Shown piece after piece: positions 1-12,358 of a DNA stretch of 64,000 bases. Below the pieces are notes generated by a model that ran no database searches, was not told the DNA's origin, and saw only the letters and a list, made by a program, of their open reading frames with translations. A program made the position numbers and the translations under genes. Origin of the DNA: Isoetes taiwanensis (lineage: Eukaryota; Streptophyta; Lycopodiopsida; Isoetales; Isoetaceae). The stretch is taken from the NCBI GenBank assembly GCA_021234155.1, contig JAJEKV010000033.1, positions 13,341,614 to 13,405,613 of the forward strand, read 5' to 3'. Position 1 is the stretch's first letter, and every line of letters starts with the position of its first letter.

Positions 1-295
1 GGTGGTTGATATTTAATAGGGATGAACAAACTTAGTACTAATTTGGTATGACTTTTGCTTCTCTTTCTCATTTCTATCAATGCTTGAAATCAAAATCATA
101 TACATTATACATATCATCACATGCCCTAAAACTGAAGATGGTTGCCAAACAGTAGTGAAGATGCTTTCAAAAATTTCTACAAATTCCTGAAGAAGTCCAT
201 TCTCAATTAGATAGCTAATAGCAAGTGCTTTTGTACTCTTCCATTGCTACTCTCTATATCACATGCCAAGATGTCCAACAAGGCAACAACAAAGG

Positions 296-1010
296 CTAGA
301 AATTTTTAACCTCTTTTCCTTTAAAGCCAACTGCATAATCAAATGCTAGATCATCTGAAGTGTCAAGAATAACATCTAGATCGTCTATTGCTGCATTATA
401 TATATTTGATAACATAATATATACAGAGTGATTTGTAAGATCCAATTTAGCATCACACTGCCCGCTTTCCATGTTGCCATGCATTCTGCATGCACCCAAC
501 AAAGGCCTCCATGCAATAATATCAGGAGGAAATGGCATGTCATTTACAAGCTTATTTGCCAAAGAGAAAGTTGTCAAATTCTACCAAACGGATCAATCCT
601 ACATGATCCATGATATTTATTGTAGCCATGCTCTTCAACTAGAGATACAAAATAAAGACAACTCCCATCTCTGAGTAGCTAGATGCAGAAAGGACCCCAC
701 AAGAGTAGTATCTGGCCTTAGACCAAATTTTTACATTTTTTTTTTGAAAAAACTAAAGAGCCTCGCTGCCATATCCATGTGTGCGCCAATATTAGAAGTC
801 CATGTTATTATGTCCACGTCTTGCATTTTGTCAAATATCCTGAGTGCATCACTGAACCTACCACATTTTGCATATGATTAATATAGAATTTAGAGCTTTC
901 AAATCAAAGTCACTTCTGTAAATAATGTATGAAGAAGTCTGCCCCAGACAAAGTAGCAACCTTTTCCAGGCCATACCTGACACTTTCATTTGGAATCAGA
1001 GCCTAGTAGA
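296..1010 (-). pseudogene. Degenerate PLS-class PPR gene fragment
   Basis: Read on the minus strand, three stretches in different frames resemble consecutive parts of a PPR protein. Near 780-880 is CGRFSDALRIFDKMQDVD followed by a WTSNIGAH-like helix. Near 600-670 is a segment with EEHGYN followed by CRIDPFGRI, matching the usual second-last motif before the E region. At 300-577 is PDIIAWRPLLGACRMHGN followed by VYIMLSNIYNAA, a typical E1/E2 motif. Stops and frameshifts separate the blocks, so no protein can be made. Downstream sequence shows no DYW domain. This is old PPR debris, probably from a gene family like the intact pair at 30-34 kb. The PPR identity is well supported; the exact limits are approximate. 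Confidence 0.75.
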
Positions 1011-2386
1011 GGATGTCTTGCTGCTGCTATATATCACCTGCACTGCATATCAGCATGATACACATGTAGTCTAGATGGAAGATTTGTAGAAGGGTTGATC
1101 TTGTTGCATCTAGCAAATTTATTCAAGCACTTAGAAAACTATATGTTTAGACGTTTTGACCATAGAAAGTCTATTAAGAACACATAGAAAACTGTATATC
1201 TCCTCTTTAGAAAATATGATCTTCTCTTTCTATCTACCTAATAGCTGACTCCTGGCTCGAAGCTTGTTTTATTTGCTTGTACAATCATGTATTCTCAAAT
1301 ACAATTATTCTCAAGCCTTTCACTTCTTCATAATTAGGTAATCTTTAAACCACCATAGCTTCAAGTGGCTATATTTTTTATACCAATGTTTTGAGCTTTT
1401 ACAATCAGCTATTGTACTGACTTATCAGTTACTAGGTCAATGCCATATTTTTGTAAAGTCCAACTTCTATGATGCATCTTCCAAACTTGTGCCCTCATAC
1501 ATTTTCCCATATATCTTAAAAGTGATTGCCTCTTTGAACAATGGATTGTTTCTCAGTAATGCAGGATGAACTTTTGCCTTAGCTTAACCTTATAAAGTCA
1601 ATGTTTCCTAGAACACAGATTGAACCTTCAATACTTGGAAGCAAAGTTTTCCATGCAAAACCTTATAAGGTCAATGTTTCCATTCTCTTAGACCCTCTAG
1701 AGAATTACACAAATATGACAAATCTTGTTGGACATTTTTAGCCTCCAAATGCATTTCTTGAACTTAATCACATTTAGTAGTTTTTCATTCCAACCAGTTC
1801 GCTGATTCACCTTACCATCATAACTTGCTCTTGGGCTCATATCCTAATCGAACATCATCTCCATTGATATACCAAATAATGGAGGAGATGCTCTTGTGAC
1901 AGTGTTTTCCACCTTTTTGTAGGACTTCGAATATTTAATTGCTCTCCTTAGTCTTTGACCAATTACATAGGCAAGTCATCTCCACTTAACTCCTCTACTA
2001 GTTTTCGATTAAGCTTCAATCCTCTATCCTTGCATGTTTCAATCTTATCACATTTGCACATTTCTAAATGGCTACAATGCATCCCTAGCTGCACATGACC
2101 TGACGTCATAATGGTTTCATACACCCAAGCAGTCTCCCACAGGTTAATCTTGTTGTGACTCATCAGCACACATGCTTAAACATTATATCGAGTAGACTAG
2201 GTTCTCGATGCCCATATAACATCTGTATATCAAACTACATAAAAGCCACCATAATTACTTACACTTGAATACTCTTCATAGAAATTTTGTTCCCCTATTG
2301 TAAATGTTAGCTTCAATGCCTGCAAATGAAGACACCATTTTACATCAAGAACGAGATGTATAGCAATGATGGAAAAGTTAGCGCTA
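1011..2386. other. AT-rich intergenic DNA, no gene recognised
   Basis: About 1.4 kb of AT-rich sequence. The one short minus-strand open frame (1963-2169) has no recognisable motif and no convincing coding character. No repeat or RNA gene was identified. Confidence 0.5.
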
Positions 2387-2403
2387 TGTTTTCGTGGCAA
2401 TGA
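2387..2403 (+). repeat. Left target-site duplication of the LINE block
   Basis: TGTTTTCGTGGCAATGA here matches TGTTTTCGTAGCAATGA at 19589-19605 in 16 of 17 positions. The right copy directly follows the LINE poly(A) tail and the left copy directly precedes the LINE 5' end. This is what target-primed reverse transcription leaves, so the two copies mark the borders of one insertion event. Confidence 0.85.
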
Positions 2404-2520
2404 CTGTCTTTATGGAGTGAAAAACTGAGGTATTAGCTGATGGTGCAGTCCACAAGCTAGGGTTTTGGCGCCGGTTCAGTCTGAGATATCGGGTGTCCGT
2501 TTCCTGCGATTCTTGGTGCG

Positions 2521-4121
2521 TTGGAAAGCCTGTGCAGTGAGCTTTCCAACGGTGTATGGCATCAGTGGTTTTCGTGCTGCTTCAGTCCCGGAATTGGGAT
2601 CCTCCATTTTGGCCTCCATGGTCGCCTCCGCCGGTATGCATTCTTGCCATATGCCCCTGCCTCTATGGATTTGCAATTCCCTCCCCTCTCTTTGCCATGT
2701 ACTTCTGCTTCTGCCTCTCTTCCTCCTTCCTCCACCTCTGCCCCAACTCCTTCCTCTCTTGCCCTCCCATCCTCTTCAGGCCTCTTACCATCTCATCCTC
2801 TTCCCTCTGCTCCTTGGTCTGCCCCTAACACCGTTGCTCGAGTATCACAAACGCACTTCAGTGATTGGATTAAGCGAGACATGACATCTGGTGTGCGTTC
2901 TGCTCGTGTGGCTGCGGCGGTGTCTCTTATGATGGAGAATAACAAAAGAGAGGTGTCTGAATATATGAAAGAGCTGCAAGGTCTTGAAGATAGAATGGAT
3001 GTTCAACTGCCTCCTGATAACGTGTTCTATGAAGCAGAGGTGTGTTCTAGTGCCTTCACTCAGGCTGGTGTCTCGGTTGTGGAGATAGATCATAGCGTCC
3101 ACTTGCAAAGTCTGCACAATCTAATATCCCATGCGGTGGTATGTCATTTCACTGGTCAGTTTCTTGATCTCAAGAGGATGGGATTTTGGTTGAAACAACA
3201 TCTGCAAAAGTTGGGATTGCCTCCGCATGAGTCCCTGAAAGTTTTGGATAGGCAAAACAATTATTTCTTAGTGATGTTCGGGTCGCCTATTGCTGTTGAT
3301 AAACTAGTGGAGCGTGGAGTGGATCCTTTGTGGGGACATTATCTCTTGTATCAGGTATACACCCCTGGATTTCTTCCTAATAAGTCTAGCGCACGTCGTA
3401 TGCCCTGCTGGTTGCATTGGAGGACTTCCCAATTGAGTTGTAGGTTCCAGACGTCTTGGTCTCCATTGCCAATGGATTAGGGTTTCACCTTGCTCATTCG
3501 ATTACCAATGGTCCTCGTATTTGTATTTCCCTTCCTACTGAGGCTTCCCTGCCCAAGTCTGTGGTTGTTAAAAGTGGTCCACTCTTTTTTAAATATAAAT
3601 TATCTTTGCTTAACGGCCTAGAGCTTGCCAATATGTTTCCTGATGTTGAGGCCTTCTCTGCTTATCGTGTGCGCAGACCCTCCATTCCCGTCCCTCCTCC
3701 TACTTCTGTCTCCCCTACTTCTACTTCCCCTGCTGCCATCCCTACTCCAACCGCTCCTGCACCTGTCCTTGCCATCACCCCTTCTTCGTCTTCTACCTTA
3801 GCCATTGGCACACTCCCTGCAGCCCATAATTGTCTTTCTTCTGACCAACAAGAGAGGCCGGACATGATTGCATGCAAGCAAGAGTGCATTGAAGAAGAAT
3901 GGTCCATTGCCCACATGAAAAAAGCCGCTCGGAGGAGGAATAGCTTTGCACCACAGCCTTCTGCATCTGCTTCGCCTAACCCTGTTGAGCCAACTCTCCT
4001 CACCACTGTCACTACGCGTCCAATAGCATCGCAGCCACATTGGGCTGATCAAGTGGAGAATGAGTCTCATATACAAGTTGATATGGACTTAGAACATCCT
4101 CCATATCCACCTGATCAATGA
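2521..4121 (+). pseudogene. LINE unit A ORF1 (DUF4283-like RNA-binding protein), broken
   Basis: This would encode the nucleic-acid-binding ORF1 protein of a plant L1-type LINE. After a Ser/Pro-rich leader comes a region at about 3100-3470 (HFTGQFLDLKRMGFWLKQHL, then a NNYFLVMF-like strand) that resembles the DUF4283 domain of plant LINE and Gag-like proteins. The frame shifts near 3405, and a tryptophan-like codon reads TAG at 3441-3443. The open frame then resumes (IANGLGFHLAHS) and runs through a Pro/Ser/Thr-rich tail to TGA at 4119-4121. The real start codon is uncertain because several Met codons lie in different frames between 2465 and 2556. The stop overlaps the ORF2 start (ATGA at 4118). 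Confidence 0.7.
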
Positions 4122-7100
4122 AGTTAATCTCCTGGAATGTGGGGGGTTTGCCTCCTCCTCTACTAAAAGAAGCAGGTTGTCCATGGCCCTGACTAGGTGG
4201 GACTCAGATTTCATTTGTTTGCAAGAGCATAAATGCAAGAAAGAGGATGCCTACAAAGTTGCTGCAGTAATCAATAGGCAGTACAATGTTCTGGTGGTGG
4301 CCGCAGACTCGGCAAAGGCTGGTGTCCTTACAGCATGGAGGAGGACTATTACAGTGTCATTTACTCAGGTTGACAGATTTGGCCGGTGGATCATAGTCAA
4401 GTGGTTTGATAAAGGGCAAGAATGGGGATTGGTTAATGTGTATGCGCATAATCGACCACGTCAGAGAGGCACATTGTGGGCTTCTTTGCGTTCCAAATTA
4501 CTGAGGTTAGGCTCCCCTGTTGCATGGATCATGGTGGCTAATTTTAACATGGTTGAGCTTGAGCAAGACAGATGTGGCAGAGGTGCAGAGATAGTGCAGG
4601 GCTTTGAACGGGAGCAATGGCACCGCTTAATGCAAGATTGTGGCTTCATAGAAGTTGAGGGTCCCTCAAGTTTTACTTGGTGTAATGGCTGGTTGGGTGG
4701 TGGTAGAGCATATGCAAGACATGATAGAGGCTACTATAATGCTTTGGTAGCAACCCTGTTGCCTGCTTTTCATCGTGAGAATCTGTTGAATACTACGATT
4801 TCTGACCATAATCCACAGTATTTCTCTTGCTCTCATACGGTGGTGCATGCTGCCTCTAAGACATATTTCAAGCTAAATACATTTTTCTTGAAGGATGATG
4901 ATTTTTTGGCAGGCTGTAGACAGGCGTGGTTCACTTGTTTCTCTCGACACAGGGGCATGGCAGGTATTGTTGATGCTCTTGCTGCTGTGAAGTCTTTTGC
5001 TAAAGGTTGGGGTTGTGAATGGGCTTCTGCTAATCGGAGCCTTCTGCTGGCTCTTTATCGACAACTTGAGGCATGCAGGTCCGTTGCCCCATCAGATGGT
5101 CAAGTGGAGAAGCAAATTTTGTGTAGAATTCGGCAGATGGAATCTGAATAGGTGCACTTTGCTCGCATTAAAGCTGGGTTGCAATGGTTCAAGGAGGGAG
5201 ACTGGTGCACAGGTTTTTTCTTCAGAGCTGCCAAAACAAGAAAGCTAGCTGCATCTCTTCAGTCTCTGCAGATTCAGGATGGGCGTGTTGTTTCAGATCC
5301 AGCTGAGCTTATAGGCTTTTTGCATAATCACTTTTCAGCTTTCTTCACTGCTCGGCGTCTTCCTTTTCAGTCAGATTTTCAAGCGGCCTTGCTTGCTAAG
5401 GTTCATCCTATAGTCACCAATGAGCAAAGGGCCACTTTAGAGGCTGAGATCAGCCAGAATGATTTAGCTGAGGCTACGTTTTCTCTCGAGAGGGGCAAGT
5501 GTCCGGGTCTTGATGGTATTCCAGTGGAGTTTTTCCAGGAGTATTGGGATTGGCTTGGTGCAGATGTGTATGATGCTTTCAGGGATTTTAAAAGAGAGGC
5601 ACCTGGACAAAATCCTCAACTCTGGTTGCATCTCCCTTATTCCAAAATGTAAGGATCTCTCTTCTATTTCAGATTGGTGCCCCATTACTTTGTTGTCCTC
5701 AGTGTACAAGATCTTTGCTAAAGCTTTTGCTCAGAAGCTTTGTGGCGTGCTTACCGAGTCCATCTCTTCCACACAGTCAGGTTTCTTGCCTCGCCGGTGT
5801 ATCTTGAATAATGTGGCAGCAGCATATGAGGGTCTCTATTGGGCTAGTGCATGGTTACCCCATTGTATACTTGAAGCTGGATTTTGCAAAAGCATATGAC
5901 AGTGTTGACTGGAGTTTCCTGGAGCAGTGCCTTTTACATCTTGGTTTTGGTGCCCAGTTCGCAACAGATATTATGAAACTTCATTATTCTGCTCGTTCTT
6001 CAGTTCTTTTTCAAGGAGAACCATCAACATTTTTTCAGGTGGGACGTGGCATTCGCCAGGGCTGTCCTTTGGCACCGCTGCTTTTTACAATTGTGGCGGA
6101 GATTCTTTCTCAGGTATTCTCTCTTGCAGTGCAGGAAGGCATCCTGCATGGTGTTCCCATGAATAATGGTTCACAAGAGATCTGTAATCAGTATGCAGAT
6201 GACACTTTCTTGTTCTTAATGGCTGATGAGCAGAATTTGTAGAATGCCATTTCCTTGTTGGACAGTTTCTCTTTGGCTTCTGGTATCTTTGTGGGGTGGC
6301 AAAAGTGTACTGCCCTGTGGGCCCTAGACTCTCCAGTGCCGTCTTCTGTGGTTGCATTTCTATGGAAGGTTCTTCCTCATGGGAAGGCAACTAAGCTTCT
6401 AGGCATTCCAGTTGGTATACACTTCTCATCTGGAGACGCATGGGATGTCATTATTAAGGGTAAGGAAAGGCATTTGTTCTGGTGGTCCACGGCTAAGTTA
6501 TCCATGGCTAGTCGTGTAACTGTGGCAAAGTCAGTTCTGAGTGGTACACATGTCTACATGGCCATCTTGCTGGCACCGCAGACAAAGATGCAGCTCATTG
6601 TTCGTACTGTCAGGAACTTCATCTGGGGTGGCACTGAAGAAGGAGCTGATGTTAAAGTTAGTTGGGCGAAGTGCATTATGCCTAAACTTTGTGGGGGGCT
6701 GGGGATGATTCACTTTCTTCTCCACAGCAAGGTGCTGATTTCTAAGTTCATATGGCGGATTCTCAATAATGCTGATAATTCTCCAGGTCTGCGTCTCATT
6801 CACCAGTCTTTACAGATGTGCATTTCCTTTGGCTCTCCATCCATTAAGCCTCTCCTCCCATGGGCATTATTCTATCCACTTTCTCCATATCCTAATGCAT
6901 CTCCTTTCCTCAAGGGGTTGCTAGCTGCTTGGGAGACTGTGCGCACTTTGTTTCAGTTCCATCCAATGGCCCACACAGATCCTACAACCAGTTGTTGGTG
7001 GATCCCTTTAGGTGATGGCCAGGCAGATTATCCCCTGGTCTCTTCTGTCCATCCATTGACCTTAACGTCGGTGGCGAAAGCGGCCGAGTGTGCTCCCGCG

Positions 7101-7894
7101 GTATCCGCATGGTATAATGAGACAAGATTGTTGTGGAATGAGTTCAAATTGAAGTTCCTTCTCCTTCGTTGGGACCGGGGCATTTGGGAAAAAGTAGTTG
7201 CTACACTTCCTCCACACCCACAAGACGTGGCTCGATGTATGTGGTCCTGCTTCATCCTGAGGTGTTGCCTCCATCGCCAAAGTGGCCTTTAGTTATCCCC
7301 GAGCCTCATCGTAAAGCAGTCTGGCGATGGGTATGGGATAAATTGCTTCATCCTAAGCTATCCATTTTATGGTGGCAGATCACTCATAGATGCGTGCGGG
7401 TAAACACTGTTGTTCATCGATTTCGTCCAAAAGTCTCTGTGATATGCCCTCTTTGCACGCAGAGGCATGAGACAATTGAGCACTGCTTTTTCTTGTGTCA
7501 CCATGTTCGACTTGCTTGGCAGTGGCTTCTGAGTCTTTTCCATTGTAACTTGAATAGTCAGCAGGTCCTATTGTCAGTCTATCCTAAATCTTGGGACAAG
7601 TTGGCAAAGAGGGCTTTCCACTTAGCATCTGCTTGGATCATCTGGTCCATCTGGAAGAGACGAAATCTCCTCCTCTTCAAGGGACAGCTCTTTTCAGATA
7701 CGCAAGTGCTTAGCGATGCCCGTAGTCTCATTGTGAAGGCGTACAAGTGTTCTTCCTTAAAGGATGACATCAAAAGTGTCATTTGGGAGCAATATCTTCA
7801 GATTCACACCTACTCATCGCAAACAATTGTGCTCATGGTGATCTGTGTTCTCTGCTTTTCTATGTTATGTATGTGGTGGGTAGTGTTGCTCTAG
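4118..7894 (+). pseudogene. LINE unit A ORF2 (endonuclease, reverse transcriptase, zf-RVT), broken
   Basis: The order is that of a plant L1-type LINE ORF2 protein. An apurinic-like endonuclease begins MKLISWNVGG at 4118 and includes CLQEHK, a FNM strand and SDHNP near 4800. A reverse transcriptase spans about 5150-6700, with the finger GKCPGLDGIP, DFAKAYDSVDW, GIRQGCPLAPLLF and the catalytic YADD at 6191-6202. A C-terminal zf-RVT region lies at about 7300-7540 (WWQITHRC, CPLC, HCFFLC). Frameshifts lie near 4150, 5640, 5870 and 7250, with in-frame stops at 5149-5151 and 6240-6242. The usual GDFN of the endonuclease reads ANFN, losing an expected Asp. The 3' UTR ends in ATAAAAA at 7976. Confidence 0.88.
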
Positions 7895-7976
7895 TGGATA
7901 TCTTCTCCACTGGGTTTTGAGTCCCCCATGTACTCTTTGTATTCATTTGAGTAATAAAGGTCCACGTTCATAAAAA

Positions 7977-9287
7977 TCTGATGGCATTAGGGAGAATGCA
8001 GTGTTGCAGCATATTGTTGCTCTGGAGCAGGTTAAAGTGCGGGAGGCACGTGTGAAGGCGGCCCTTACCTGGTTGAAGGAGGGGGACACAAGTTCGTCGG
8101 TGTTCTTCAGAGCAGCTAGGCAGCGGCGATATGCAGCATCTATGGCGTCCCTTGCTTTGCCTGATGGCCGGACTTTGGAGGATCCCGCTGATTTGCAGAG
8201 GTATGTGCATGCCCATTTCTCAGGGTTTTTTCGCACAGCGCACTCTTCCCTATGAGCAGGAGATGCAGGAGCTTGTTTTGGGGGCTGTTAAGCCATCTAT
8301 TCTGCCTCATCAGCGTGAGAGCTTGGAGCAGGAGCTCTCTAGAGAGGATTTAGCTGCGGCATGTATGTGCATGGCCAAGGATAAATGTCATGGGCTGGAC
8401 GGCATCCCTGTGGAGTTCTTTCAGACTTATTGGGAGTGGGCTGGTGAGTCGGTGTACCAGGTGTATCTTGAGTTGCTGCAGTCTTCTCAAACGGATAGGA
8501 TCTTGAATACCGCATGCATTTCCTTGATTTTTAAGGTTAAGCAGCCTTCTACTATTAATGATTGGAGGCCTATCTCCTTGTTGTCCTCTGTGTATAAGAT
8601 TATTGCGAAAGCCCTGGCAGAGAAGTTGAAGCCGGTGTTGACTTCTTCCATTAGTAAGGTGCAGTTTGGGTTTGTCCCTGGGAGGAACATTTTGACTAAT
8701 GTTGCCGCAACTTATGAGGGTCTTTATTGGGCCAGAAGAACAGGTCAAGGCATTGCCTATCTTAAGCTTGACTTTGCCAAAGCTTACGATAGTGTCCGTT
8801 GGGAGTTCTTGTCTGCCATGATGTTAGCATTGGGCTGTGGTCCACGCTTTACAGAGACAGTCATGAAGCTGCATAGGTCAGCACGGGCTACGGTGGTGTG
8901 CCAGGGTGAACCCTCCGCCTTTTTCTCCTTAGGCAGAGGGGTGCGTCAGGGGTGCCCTTTGGCGCTGTTTTTGTTTACGATTGTGGCGGAGGCACTGTCT
9001 CAGTTGTTTTTGGCTGCAGTGGAGGAGGGAGTGGTGGATGGGCTTCGGATGCAAGATGGTAGCCAGCAGATTATTAACCAGTTTGCCGATGACACTTTCC
9101 TCTTCTTGGTGGCAGAAGAGAGGAATTTGCGGAATGTGAAGGGTTTGTTGGATACTTTCTCCTTAGCCTCAGGCATTCTTCTGAATTGGGGTAAGTGCTC
9201 CGCATTATGGGCCCAGCTGACTCCGCCTCCCCCTTGTTTAGCTCTATTCCCTTGGAAGGTGCTTCCAGGTAATGTGTGTACTAAGCT
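7977..9287 (+). pseudogene. LINE unit B ORF2, first part (reverse transcriptase)
   Basis: The start is homologous to position about 5093 of unit A, so unit B lacks ORF1 and the endonuclease. It carries ALTWLKEGDTSSSVFFRAA, KCHGLDGIPVEFF, DWRPISLLSSVYKIIAKALA, LKLDFAKAYDSVRWEF, GVRQGCPLALFLF and the catalytic FADD box near 9085. One frameshift near 8230 joins the first frame to a long open stretch. The frame stops matching at TKL (9281-9287), exactly where the DNA transposon begins; the next residues (LGIPFGG) are found at 17937. The interruption lies between the RT thumb and the C-terminal region. Confidence 0.88.
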
Positions 9288-9320
9288 CATTAGAGTTTTT
9301 TTGGGATGTCACAATATCCT
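9288..9320 (+). repeat. Left terminal inverted repeat of the 8.6-kb transposon
   Basis: Begins CATTAGAGTTTTTTTGGGAT and continues to ATCCT. Compared with the reverse complement of the right end, the first eight bases and a TTTGGGAT block match, with mismatches between. Confidence 0.75.
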
Positions 9321-9968
9321 AATAAAAAATACTTGAAATTCCACGTGGGCATTTAGAATCGGCCAATGGCAAGAAAGGTGCTATTGTTTTATACCAGTCT
9401 ACGTGGCATTCTTTTATTCAATTAATATCTATGTATTTATGGCAACCTAACCCTCATTAAAGCAAAATAGAAATTAATGCACACCTCTTAGAGTTTCTCG
9501 CCTGAATTTCTGCATAGGGAGCGCGAAAGTCATTCCTCAGGCTCAACCTATCAACCAAAAATTTTCTACTCCCCGCCAAACAAAAACTTTGATTTTAGAT
9601 TGGAAGCATCGCGAGGGCCGAAATAGGGTTGCCGAATATCATCTTGCATTGTTCCTTTAAAATCTTCTAGTTGTGGATGTTCACATCGAGCAAGGCTGGG
9701 TAATGCTTACCGACGGATTATAGCAGGTGTTCAATGCTTGTTTTATCATTTGGTGCTTTCGAAACAATAGTTACATTTTATTTGTGAATGTTTTCATACT
9801 CTTTACATTTATTTCAGTGCAATTGCAGGAATCAGTTAGCATATAAAAAACGAGACAAAAAATCCTGTAACAGCTTTGAGAGTAGCTAACGGGAATGCAC
9901 CATTAAGTCTAGAACAAGAGTAAGATGTTAAATTCGTTCTGCATTTTCTAATTTCATTTCATCAGCGC

Positions 9969-10541
9969 ATGTTGAGTAGCAAAAAGATCCTGTTAGAAGA
10001 ATATCAATATGCTATGGATATTATATTAGCAGAAGCAGAATTGAATTTTCTTGCTAGAAAGCCTTCAGATTTTACCTGCCAGAAAGAAGACAAAATTCCA
10101 GATTTTTTTTCTCTCTTGAAGTTTTTCCAGTCTTTGAATCCAGTTTTAGAGAACATTATGTGGCTCTTTGTAGACATATTCTTTATCTATGTTGTATTTA
10201 TGCATTTGCAATTGATTTTTTGCAGATTTTGGTATTGCACATTGGCCAGTACAAGGTATGTTGCTAAGAATCTATGATATAGAAAACATTCTTATTTTCT
10301 TTGCTGTATTATATGCTCTATAGATCTACAGCTATGGAAACAATTAGCAGCCTGTGGTATCATTCCACTCCGCGGCTTATACAATGTGCTATAAAGAGCT
10401 TGCCTCTTTTCTTCCAAACATCACTGCATTCGAGGCACTCACCAGCATTACATGTTTATTATCTAAACAGGATAAAGATTGAGCATTTGCATGATTCTGC
10501 TCTTGAAGTTATATTAGCGGCAAATCCACTCAAGATAAATT
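9969..10541 (+). other. Exon-like segments upstream of the accessory gene, unresolved
   Basis: Two coding-looking pieces precede the accessory ORF at 10622. The first (9969-10277) opens with MLSSKKILLEEYQYAMDI. The second (about 10330-10541) reads FHSAAYTMCYKELASF in one frame and HLHDSALEVILAANPLKIN in another. It looks like one exon with a single-base insertion near 10480, followed by a strong GTAAGT donor at 10542. Joining it to the acceptor before 10619 does not keep the frame of the 10622 ORF. These may be 5' exons of the same gene, now damaged, or unrelated fragments. No family was recognised. Confidence 0.35.
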
Positions 10542-10621
10542 GTAAGTACTCTTCTACCCTATCGTGTTATTTGTTCAATAGTTATCTAGTTGGCTAACAC
10601 ATTCATCTATTTGCACAGGTA

Positions 10622-11871
10622 ATGGCTATTAATCGATCTGAAATTAGTCAAATTATACTACGGAATGGGAAGGATGATAATGGAGAATGGATTGATTTGA
10701 ATATCTCAGTGGGTTCTTGGGTAACGATGAGGCCTGCGCAACGGGGTAATCACGCAGTAAAAAAACGAAAGCTCAACGATTTGACCGCACATTGGAAAGC
10801 ACATGTTCTTGGATTTGTGATTAGACAAGGCCGTAAAAGTATAGACGAGATTGTTGTTGCACATGCCTATGGGCCTCAAGATATGATGAAGGAGGATATT
10901 GCAAAGAGTTCTACATTTCCAAAGCTTGAAACAAATTGTCTTTGTTCTTCTGAGTTCAAGAATATAGTTCCAGCACAGAGCATCACAAGCGTGTTAGAAG
11001 TTCATCATTATGCTATTGGGCAATTACTATTTCCTGATGTTACATTGTCTTCTCTCAGGGATCGAGGTGTTTGGTTCCACAAATACCATTACACGAAATC
11101 AAAAGGCAAGCTAGGCAAGTTGACACTGGTAGACTTCCCTACGCTAACGCAGATTTCTAAAGGCATTTGTAATATGCATATTGTTATGGCCTTTCGATGC
11201 TTATTAGCAAGAGAAGTACAAAAGCTGTTGACAGAAAGAGGAGGGGTTCGAGGTGCTACAAAAGTCTTCATTCCGATAAGTATATTTGCGTTCTTATTTA
11301 AGGATGTACAGACGTTAAAGGTTGCACCACAGACATACACCTTCCAAGGTGTTAGCGAAACCTCTCTCGGGCAGATTTTTCATGGAGAATGGAGAAAGCG
11401 AATCCATGAGACAGGTGGACAAATAACTGTTTGCGAGGTGGACTCGAGTAGTTTTACGTTCAGGTAACCATGAAGATTTTGTTGTAATTTTTCTTTTGTA
11501 GTAAATAATATGGAACAGCAACTTTCAGGTACAGGTTACCAAAGCAGACCTTATATTGCAATTTCTTTGTTCAAAGAAAAAAAAGGCAGCGAGAAAATGG
11601 TCTGCTGTGCTGGAAAGCCGTGGAGGAGCATTGTATTAGGACTCCTTCAATTGAATTGACTGTGCATATGGAGAATGATCGTATTCAATTATTGAACGTG
11701 GAAGAAGTATGGACATTAGTGGAATGCAGAAGGTTATTGGAGTCATTGACTGGAGTTTCTGAATTTTATTTCTTGGTGGACGGTAAGAAAGTGGGATATA
11801 GAAGAGAGTACACAATCAGATGCAAGGATTGTATGCCTCCTCATACCCTGAGGATTGATCATAATAACTGA
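10622..11871 (+). CDS. Transposon accessory gene, two exons, possible BAH-like region
   Basis: Exon 1 (10622-11463) and exon 2 (11529-11871) join across a 65-bp GT-AG intron and keep the frame (FR then YRLPKQTLYC), giving about 394 residues. The function is unknown. Residues about 30-125 (GSWVTMRP, then WKAHVLGFVIR, then VPAQSITSVLEVHHYA) resemble in outline a bromo-adjacent-homology domain, which binds chromatin; this is a weak pattern reading. The gene runs opposite to the transposase-like gene of the same element, a common layout in large DNA transposons with accessory proteins. The true start may lie in upstream exons. The long, undamaged frame argues for recent constraint or recent insertion. 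Confidence 0.5.
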
Positions 11872-12187
11872 TGTACTTAATAATAAAAAAAATAAAAGAA
11901 AGGTTCTACTGGCAGAGTTTGGGTTCAATTCCCAAAGAATCATTTTAGACAGTCCTAACACATCGTATTCATTGGTTCACAGGTTGGATCCATATTTCAG
12001 CTTGTTTGGTAAGTTTCATATCTCGCACTATGACTTTTCAATGACTTTTCAATTGTCTGTCACGTTATCAAATAGGAGTCATGCTCTAGCAGTTACAATC
12101 TGCACCTTGATGTCTATGGTCACTGTGACAGCCTTGACAGTGCTGCTTATACTTGCACATGCTGCATTCTTTTTGTTTGAGACTGTA

Positions 12188-12358
12188 GTCCAGAGACACA
12201 AGATGGCCTATCTCCCTTGGTATGTTCCCTGACAGATTGTTATAGCTGAGATTCAGCGTTGTAAGCTTTGTGCAACTACAAATTTCAGGCGGAATATTTC
12301 CATGAAAATGATTATGAGAGAGTGTAAGAACAGTAAGATTGGACAGGAAGTGGACCAA
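12188..12358 (-). pseudogene. Captured leucine-rich-repeat receptor-kinase fragment
   Basis: The minus strand encodes about 57 residues with two plant extracellular LRR units: LTVLTLSHNHFHGNIPPEIC followed by LTTLNLSYNNLSGNIP and REIGHL. The LxxLxLxxNxLxGxIP pattern is characteristic of plant LRR receptor-like kinases. No signal peptide, transmembrane segment or kinase domain adjoins it, and the frame drifts into unrelated sequence. It is a short gene piece held inside the DNA transposon. Confidence 0.75.
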
